From: Edaphochlamys debaryana
Taxonomy: Eukaryota > Chlorophyta > Chlorophyceae > Chlamydomonadales
NCBI GenBank assembly: GCA_016858145.1
Contig: JAEHOE010000001.1
Coordinates: 2,976,001 to 3,040,000, forward strand
Direction of reading: 5' to 3'
DNA length: 64,000 nt
The notes beneath the pieces are model-generated. The model was not told the DNA's origin. It saw only the letters and a program-made list of their open reading frames with translations, and ran no database searches. A program made the position numbers and the translations under genes. Shown piece after piece: positions 56,390-64,000 of the stretch (position 1 is its first letter; each line of letters opens with the position of its first letter).

Positions 56390-59300
56390 TCACGCCGCCG
56401 CACCGCCCGCCTCCACGGTGACGATGAAGCTGTCGTTGTAGCTCTCCACGAACGGCCGCCAGCCGCCGTGCAGCAGGAAGCGGTCGGCGGCGCTGCCGGC
56501 GGCGGGGCGCAGCGGCACCATGACGTGGGCGTTGCGGGCGCGGGGCCGCGGGCCCTCCACCTTGGCCTCCAGCCAGCGCTTGGCCTGTGTGGGGGGCGCA
56601 TGGCGTACATGGCAGGTGCGGGGAGGGTCAGCGGATGAGAAAGCTTTGCTAGGCTATGCAGGTAGGGACGGTAGGGGTCCAGTGTGGAAGCGGATGACGA
56701 AGCTATGGTAAGCTAAGCAGGGCAACAGAGGCTATGCTTGGCGGGGACTAGCCGTTGCTCAGGCGTTGGGTGGGACAGGCTTGCGGGCTGGCGAGCGCTG
56801 GGCGCTGAGCTACAGTTCGGCAAGCGGCACCTGGGCCCGCCCCCGCGAGCCACGCCCCACACCCTTCCCAACCAAGCAGACCTGCCCCCCTAGCTTGCGT
56901 ATCCCCGGCAAAGCCCTCCAGCGTTCCCGCACCTTTCCAACCTCCCGCCGCCCCAGGCATTGCCGTACCTGCGTGTCGTACACCACCACGTCATCCAGCG
57001 GCTGCAGCTTGCCCGGCTGCTCGTAGAATGACCCTCCGTGCGCCACCAGGTAGCGCCCGGAGCAGGCGGCGGCTGCCACGTGGGAGCAGCGGGCCTGGGG
57101 GGTGGGGGTGGGAGGCGGGGGTTGCGGTTGGCCATGAGGGGCAACAGGATAGACAGGGGTTGCGTGTAACACATCCGACCCCAAAACGAGCCGCCGCCGG
57201 GTGCTCAGCGTGCAGCGCGGGTCGCGTCCCTGGGCCGTGCAGGGAGCGGAGGGCAGAACGCGGTAAGCGGTACCGCACGTGATCTCGGCGGAAGGTGAGG
57301 CCGATGAGAGGCCTTCCCACCACTATTATTAACGACTGCCAGATCTACTCCTCGTCCCTTGACTGCCGGCAGGGGGCACCACCTGCACCCCTGCAGCTCC
57401 TACGCACATGCGGCGCGGGCCCCTCGGGCCGCAGCTCCTGCCAGGTCATCGCCGCGGGGTCCAGAGCCCACAGGTCACCGAACATGGGGCCGGACTGGGG
57501 GTGGCGGAGGGGAACGGCAAGCCCAGAGGGCCAGTAAGGGAGTGTGCAAGGCCTGTCTGTGCACGTGAAACTGCTGCACACCGCAGCTAGACAGGGCTTG
57601 CGCGAGGCAGAGTCGTGCTGGGATGCGCCGCTCACCTGCGGTGCGCCTCCGAACACGTACAGCGCTGAGCCGCTGGCACCCTCCGGCGCTGAGGCTGCCG
57701 TGAGGGAGTGTAGGCCCCGCGAGGGCGGGCTCGGCGCATCTGCGCAAACGCCAGGGCACAGCAGGGGCCCACGACTCAACCGGCGGCAACCCCACCAACG
57801 CGATGCCATGCCACACGCTGCGCCCCCCCACCCTCTCCTGCCCCACGGTCCAGCCCACCGACAAACCAACATGCCCCCCCTTTCCCAGTCCAACGCTTCC
57901 ACGCCCCACCGACCAGGCGACGGCAACCCCGTTCAAAGCCTTCCACCGCCTTTCGTGCCGCATCCAACCCGCCAGCTAAGCCCCGCTCACCCGGGGACAC
58001 GCCCCGCACCGGCACCTTGCCCAGCGCGGGCGGCGAGGCGGCTGGCTCCAGCACCAGCACGTCCTCGGCGCTGCGGTGCGTGTGCAGCAGCAGCCGCCCG
58101 GGGCCGCCCGGCAGCGGCGTCATGGCGAATCGGGAGATGCGGGGCAGCTCCTCGGGGCCCGCGGGGGCCACCTGGCGCCAGCGCCACGTCCGCAGGTCCA
58201 GCGCCCACACGTCGTTAAGGAACTGGGGCCGGGGAGGAGGGGGGGGGAAGGGCAGGGGTGCGTGAAGGACAGGGAGGCTGGTGCAAGCAGGTCGGGAGGG
58301 CACTAGGGCATGGGCACGAGCCCGGCCAGGCAGAGGCAGCGGGAGGAGGCTGCGCCTGGTTGAAAGGAGGAAAGCAGGAGGATGTGGGGCTTTGTGCCTC
58401 GAGCGTCACACGAGGGGGGAAGCGCGCCACCGCCAACCCCTCCCTCCCGCATATACCTGGACGCTGGGGTCGGGTGCGCCCGCTGCCGCCGCCGGGTTCC
58501 AGCCCGCCACCAAGACCAGCTCATCGCCCACCACCGCCGCCTGGGAGGTCAGCCGGGGCTGCGGCGCAGGGTGGGGGGCAACGAGACGGGCACGTCAGGG
58601 GTGGGACTCAGCCTGCCTGATGCTTAAACCCAAGCCCCGCAGCCCCAAAGCCCCAAAGCCTGACTTGCCGGTGGGGTGGGGCCGCTCGCATCGTACTTGA
58701 CTGGGTGCCACCGGCCACCGTCGGCGGAGCTGAAGGTCCACGCCTCAATGGTGGGGCCCCGCACCGGGGTACCTCCGGCGCTTGCTGTGGGCACGCGCGA
58801 GGGACCGGGCAAAAGTCGCAACCACGCCCTACAGCACGGCCCGGCCTTTCCCAGGACTGGACCACCCAGCGCCCCCGCCGCCCATGAGGTCGGGTTGGCA
58901 TGGACACGGACGATGAGGGGAGGTGCTGACCCGCCACACTTCAAAAGGGTCCGGCCTTTCCTTGGACTAGCTAGGCCACCCCGATGTTCTCGTGCTCCAG
59001 CCGCCCAGACCAGCCCTTTGCTGCCGCACCCTCCCATCCCCACCCCAACCCCCAACCCCGCCCCCCACCGTCCTCCGTGTAGCCCGTCAGCATGATGGCC
59101 TCATGCGGGTGCCAGGAGGGCAGCGCCGCGGCACAGGCGCCGGAGCGGGGCAGCGAGGGCTGCGCGTCGGCCCCAAGGGCCACTGGCTGCAGCAAGGGGG
59201 GGCAGAGCGGGCGAAGCGGTGAGGGCCAGGACGTGGAGGGTGGAGGGCAAGGCGCAGAGCCGTGGCAGGTGAAGCTCTCACCTCAAAGCGGACCGTCACC

Positions 59301-59455
59301 GGCGCTGCCATGGTTGCCGCGGTGATACCAGCCGAGCGGGCGGAGGAAGGAGGGTTGAGGGGGCTGCGGAAGGTCGAGGGGCCCGAGGCGCGAACCCGCT
59401 GTCGACGCGTGAGGCCTGTGGGCTGGGCCATGGCACCGCTATTCACGGCTTGCAT
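56390..59455 (-). CDS. Kelch-repeat beta-propeller protein
   Basis: Kelch propellers are protein-interaction scaffolds; the partner here is unknown. Nine exons in phase: 59455-59282, 59186-59069, 58784-58669, 58558-58457, 58222-57991, 57739-57636, 57494-57408, 57094-56969, 56584-56390; 417 residues. Propeller blades are seen as repeats of the pattern P-R-x-x-H/A...hydrophobic-GG/GW...D-x-W-x-L-D. Examples are PRSGACAAALPSW with AIMLTGYTEDG; PPPRLTSQAAVVGDELVLV with AGW; FLNDVWALDLRTWRWRQVAP; SALYVFGGAPQ then MFGDLWALDPAAMTWQELRP; APHARCSHVAAAAC with GRYLVAHGG; PRPRARNAHVMVPLRP with LLHGGW. The intron after 58669 uses a GC donor (CCG|GCAAGT); the kelch spacing GPTPP-PRLTSQ fits. The start at 59455 is the first ATG; a later Met (MAAPVTVRFE) is possible. 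The N-terminal Arg-rich stretch could be a transit peptide. Confidence 0.85.
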
Positions 59456-60106
59456 ATGGCGCCGGAGCGATCGCTAAGCCCAGGTGAAGTCGTGCAACGC
59501 CCGCTTCGACGCAGGTCCAAGGATGGTCAGGATGGCGAGGCCGTCACCAAACCGCACTCGCAGCTGCAGCAACTCTGACCTAATCAGTGCGCACAGCTGG
59601 TCCCTGTAGTTCGTTCCTTGCGAATGCGCCGGTGGTTGGTGGATGCTGCGTGCGAGTAACCTGCTTGCAGTCCGCGCAAATGAAGGGTTTGGGCTGGGCT
59701 CTGTATGTGCGCAGAAACGACAATATCACGTAACAAGCCCTGGCCGATCTCGACCTGTCGCCTGCATGCCCTCCTTTCTTCCCCCGCATGTTCCCCCCTG
59801 TCTCCCCCGACCCCCTTCCGACCTCAACAGCCTATGCGTGCCCGAGCGTGAAGCGCCCGGAGCCACCAGCTGGCTAGGCAGAGGTTGGGTCTGGCGCGAA
59901 CCGCGTGACGCTCGTGCGCCTTCCAGTTGGTGGGCACCGCAGCGCTCCCACCGCAATTCGCCTGGCCGTAGCTGCCGGAGTCCCTCTTAGCCCCTGCTGT
60001 CCACCTTGATGCTGGCCCTGTCTACGGGTATGCGCCAGTATGCGGCCCAGTATGCGACTTGGAGGTCCGAACTCCCAAGACCAAGACGTGCAGCGTGAGG
60101 TCCAGC
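59456..60106. other. Region between the kelch and phosphoglycerate-mutase-like genes
   Basis: No supported gene; it should hold the kelch promoter and the end of the neighbouring gene's 3' UTR. Confidence 0.4.
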
Positions 60107-60134
60107 TTACAGAAGCGAGCCCTCGTGCCTTACA
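60107..60134 (-). terminator. Two TGTAA poly(A) signals of the phosphoglycerate-mutase-like gene
   Basis: TTACA occurs at 60107-60111 and 60130-60134, about 480-500 bases after the stop at 60611. Confidence 0.45.
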
Positions 60135-60610
60135 TGCTCCAGGGTCAAGACATACCCGCGCTCTGATTGTCTGATAGCGCTCTCGCCCTCCCCCTTCCCC
60201 CTGCGATCACAGAACCCTTCCCCCTCGCAGACGATTCCTGCTGCAGCAAGCTCCTCCTCTTTCACTTGGCCGCTATGCTCATGTATTTGATACACAACAG
60301 CCCAGCCTGCAGCCCAGCTGCTACTCTACATGACCTCTTACCCTGTCAGACACTCCTGACTCGTGCCCCCATCGCTCACTCCGTACACCTCACACCCAGC
60401 GCACCCAAGGCTGCAATGCCTGCGCTCACGTGCCCTCTCAAACTGCTATCCTGGCATCAAACATGAAATTGGCAATGTGTAGTACCGTATGGCCGAGCAC
60501 TGAGAGCAACGGTCGTCGAGCAGTAGTGCCCCCCCCTCCCAACGCGTGCGACTGAACACCCTCGCCATTTGTTCTCCTCTTGTATCCCCCGCCCACGCAC
60601 GTCCAGGCCC

Positions 60611-63600
60611 TCAGGCGTCCTCCAAGAGACCTGCGTTCTGCACCAACGCCTGCTGCGGCACCGGTGGCTGTGGCGGTGCGGGCGCGGGTGCGGGCGCTGC
60701 GCGCTGGGTGCACTTGGGCGGGTCCGGGCAGGAGAAGCGCATGGGGCGGCCGTCAAAGGCCTCTGCCGCCAGCTGCAGCGGCCGCACCTCCCCGGACCTG
60801 GGCGCCGACACAGGGGCAGCAGGGGCAGCAGATTCAGGCGGTGGGGGCACGACGAGGGCGGCGACGTCCGTGGGTAGCACCACTGGCTACTACGTATGGC
60901 TGGGGCTGCTTGGCGCAGCTCATCCTTGGGCCGGCACCGGCCGATGCGCAGAGGCTGGGGAGCGCAGGCCCTACGCCCTGAGCCACGCTGCCCGGGCTGC
61001 CCAATCCTGCCCCCGCGCACCGCACCTGAAGGCGTACCGCCGGTGCTGCCGCAGGTCCACCCCAAGCACTGCAGCCTGATGAGCGGGGCGTAGGAAGATG
61101 GGTGAGCTCGGGCAGTTGCGTAGGCTGTTACCGCGGACGCTGCCCAAGGACGGGTACACATGGCCTCGGCGGCCATTGCCCCGGAGCGCAGCAGGGCCTG
61201 TCGCTCCATGCTGAGTCTCGGCACCGCCACGACCATGCCCGGCCCGCAGCCCCACCAGTGCCCCCTCAACCCACCCACGCTTGCACGCGACCCAGCCCCC
61301 CACCTGGAGCACGGAGAGGCAGTCTGAGTCAGGCGAAATGATGATGACGTCATCGCCCGAGTACTGCGTCTCAGTGATGCTCATCATCTGATCAGGGCAG
61401 GAGCCATAAGAGGGGATACGTGCCTAGGATGCCTGATCAGGGTATGTCGATCCCAACCCCGCTCCGGCCCCTGGGCGTTGCAATCAGGAATAACGCCGCA
61501 CGTGCCAGCCATCCCAACCTACTCGTCAGCGGATGCAGCTGCCTCCCTGCCCTTTCGGTTCGAGGGATTCGCTGTTTGCCGCGTCACAGTGGCCAGCCAT
61601 GGATTCCCGCATGCTCAACCCGTGTTGGCCCCCACGGGCCGGCTTCCACGCTACGTGGTGAAATGCACCCCACCCGCTCAGGCCACCACTCCGCCCCCCC
61701 GCCCCCCCTTCCCCCCACGCACCTGGCGCATGCGCACCAGCACGTCCTGGGCGCTCTCGTGCGGAGTGCCGTCCTCGCCTGGGGCCCACGGCAGAGGGCG
61801 CGGGTCCACAGGTTGACGACACAGCCCCCCGCCGTGCCATTGTTTCCCTGCCTATTCCAAGACGCCGCTAGCACACGGCCTCCGCTGGTTCACAACACAT
61901 GGCCGTGCTGCGGTAGGTGCGCACTCGACCAGTCCAGACTTGCGGTTAAACTCGTGTCAGGGACGCAACCCATACTTCGGTCTCACGCCCTGTCTTGCGG
62001 GAACCCGGTGGCTCACGCACCCTTGGGCGGGCGCCAGTTGGAGTCGAGGCTGTCGCCCTCCGCAATGGCCTCCAGCGCCGTGTCCAGGCGCACCCGCTCC
62101 AGCGCACCCAGGCCTCGGGCGTCCAGGAAGGAGTACTTCAGGCCGCAGAAGGGGGGGGGGGGGCAGGGCGGGCGCAACGTAAGGAGAAGGTCAAGGACCG
62201 CCGTCGGCCCCGCATCCAGCCACCATGACTCCGCAACGCTACAAGCCCGTCCACGAGAGGCCATGCTGCCTCCAGAGGTGCGCCTCGCCCCGCACCCTGC
62301 CCGCGTGCCTCACCTCTGGCACGATGCGGCTGCGCCCCACGCCCAGCACATAGGCCACCACCTGCAGACAGGGATAGGACGAGCTGGCTTACAAGAGGCC
62401 CACCCCCTCTGTGCCCTCTTGCAAAGTCAGGCGGTCAGCTCACGCACTTCTGCGACACATACGTCCAAGGGTTGAAACTATACAGCGGCTCCGTTGGGCG
62501 GGCTCTCCGCCATGTAACCTCAGTGTGCCTGCCTACCTCAGCCGTCTGGTACGAGTTCTGCGCAATGGACGGCCAAAGGGGCAGGTGTCCAGTGAGGCGT
62601 AGGCAAGGTCAGTCGAACTCAGCCTTTCCCGATAAAATGGTCTGCGGCAGGCAGCTACCGGGCGCCCAACGACCCCAGGCAGTGCACACCGCGTCAGACG
62701 CCTCAAGGGGCGTTCTCTGACCTGCGTGATGGACGGCCACAGCCAGCAGCTGCCGTCCTCGCACGAGCCCAGTTTCGACAGCTCCGGGATGATGCCGCGA
62801 AGCACCTAGCGTTGCAGGGGGCGAGAGGCCAGGGCCGTGGCGCCGGGGCGCCCACAACATGTCAACCGCAAGAGCCCCACGGCTCGTGTCCCAGAGCTGG
62901 GCCAGCCAAGAACTAGTTGCAGCAACGAGCAAGAGGCTCGTATTCCAACGCCAGTGCCATGAAGCCCAAAAGCCTGACCAGAAAGCCTGTCAGCCTTCTT
63001 TCCCTGACTCAAGCGCCCCTGCGCGCAAGCAGGGATGCGCTGGGCAGCGTTTTGGCGCACCTGCTCCTTCCCGAACTCCGACAGCCCGTGCCGCTCGCTG
63101 GTCTTCCACACGGGGTTGGTGAGGGGCTCGCCAAAGCTTTCCGCGTAGGACTCTCCAGCACGCACCTAGGGACGTTAGAGGGCAGGGCCCAGGTCACGGG
63201 AAGGCAAACGGCCGACTCCCACTGCCGTAGGACTTGGGGCATGGATTACGGCTAGGGCTAGGGCCAGGGGCTTGGTTCAAGCCTGTCCCTCACCAGGAAA
63301 TAGCGGTTGTTCAGGACGTCGGCAGGGAAGCGAACCTGCGAGAGGGAGGGCGGACACTGAGAGGTCGAGAGAGCTCCACCCAGTGGGTGAGGGTGGGTGT
63401 GACATCTGCGCGTCAACGCCCCTTGCTGAACGATATCCACCATGTCGTCACGTTGTGCAAGGGGGAAGAGTAGAGCCCCCCCTTGGTAGAGCAGCCCTAA
63501 ACGTCCCCGCAGGTGTGTTGCAAAGCTCAATGCAGCGCAGAGCACGATGGCACGCTTGGCTCCCCGCAGGTTGCTGAACCCCAGCCGTTGCACCACAAGC

Positions 63601-63892
63601 ACGCCCTCACCAAGCTGGCGTGGCTTGGTGGTATCGGCAGGGCTACTTCCAAGCCTGTCAAACTCAGGCCGAGGCCCAAGCCGAGCAGCAACGACCGCCG
63701 GGAGCTTCCGGCGGATGAAGGCATGTTGGAGGGTCCGTGGGCACCCGAAACCCCCGCCGGTCCGCGCCGAGGCGAGGCCGGCCTGCAGCCTGCCCGCGAC
63801 CGAGCTGGCCCCAAGCGGTCGGTCGGTCGGTTGGGGCACGAGCTGGCCGGGCTGCCCCCGGTTTGGCGCGCTCCCCGCTGCATGCGGTGCAT
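60611..63892 (-). CDS. Plastid phosphoglycerate-mutase-like protein, predicted catalytically dead
   Basis: A histidine-phosphatase-superfamily fold, similar to a conserved plant plastid protein annotated only as phosphoglycerate mutase family. Eleven exons in phase: 63892-63611, 63335-63294, 63165-63061, 62805-62722, 62557-62537 (21 bases), 62361-62314, 62135-62021, 61778-61723, 61387-61304, 61075-61026, 60797-60611; 357 residues. The core reads FPADVLNNRYFL|VRAGESYAES, WKTSERHGLSEFGKEQ, CWLWPSITQ|NSYQTAE, SRIVPE|YSFLDARGLGALE, DGTPHESAQDVLVRMRQ, ITETQYSGDDVIIISPDSD, GVDLRQHRRYAFR. The usual LVRHG is VRAG, and the second catalytic His region is SPDSD, so both catalytic histidines are absent. 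The N-terminus is an Arg/Ser/Pro-rich transit-like region followed by SSRRSLLLGLGLGLSLTG and ending PIPPSHA, which resembles a twin-arginine thylakoid-lumen signal. The C-terminal tail is Pro/Ala-rich. Confidence 0.88.
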
Positions 63893-64000
63893 TGCGATGC
63901 TTTCCGAGGATTTCCTGGACTCGCCACCTTCAGAGTGGCTTTGAGTATGCCAGTGTGTGCAAGCTCTCAGTGATACTTTAAGTCGAGCGTGCACGCGCAG

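Overview
This is a nuclear DNA window from a volvocine green alga (Chlamydomonas/Gonium/Volvox lineage). The species cannot be fixed from the sequence. Reasons: high GC; genes split into many short exons with gtgcgt/gtgagc-type donors; TGTAA poly(A) signals downstream of several stops; long Ala/Gly/Pro-rich insertions inside conserved proteins; Ser-Pro-rich secreted proteins; and paired, divergently transcribed histone genes that end in the palindrome GGTGTTTCTCAACACC.

Layout. 0-4.1 kb (+): the 3' part of a p115/USO1 vesicle-tethering gene. 5.3-8.2 kb (+): VMP1, an ER autophagy membrane protein. 9.3-11.0 kb (-): a BTB-BACK protein. 11.6-13.9 kb (-): an ER thioredoxin-fold protein of the TXNDC12/AGR2 family. 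14.5-19.3 kb (-): a large MYND zinc-finger protein whose 5' end is unresolved. 20.4-25.5 kb (+): RIT1, the initiator-tRNA ribosylphosphate transferase, enlarged by low-complexity insertions. 27.0-31.3 kb (+): a secreted protein with two CAP/SCP domains in 18 exons. 32.1-35.8 kb: a histone quartet, H2B(-)/H2A(+) and H4(-)/H3(+). 36.3-40.7 kb (-): an 807-residue coiled-coil protein. 41.5-42.8 kb (-): dolichyl-diphosphatase. 44.3-45.9 kb (-): an orphan disordered protein. About 47.3-49.1 kb (-): a tentative multi-exon gene. 52.0-54.4 kb (+): a signal peptide followed by 20 and a partial copies of a 33-residue Ser/Pro-rich unit bounded by dibasic sites. 55.5-56.0 kb (-): a tentative small gene. 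56.4-59.5 kb (-): a kelch-repeat protein. 60.6-63.9 kb (-): a plastid phosphoglycerate-mutase-like protein lacking both catalytic histidines.

There is no operon logic; these are independent nuclear genes. Four products belong to the secretory pathway or endomembranes (p115, VMP1, TXNDC12-like, dolichyl-diphosphatase) and two are probably secreted (CAP protein, repeat protein). The most interesting item is the repeat protein at 52.0-54.4 kb. Its layout, (25 residues)-Gly-Arg-Arg-Ala-Leu-Leu-Arg-Arg repeated, is what a precursor of many amidated peptides would look like; a repetitive Ser-Pro-rich wall glycoprotein is the main alternative. About seven introns in the window appear to use GC-AG splice sites, several of them forced by protein alignment or reading frame.

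Exon coordinates were derived by hand from splice consensus, reading phase and family conservation. Where the family is unknown they are tentative.
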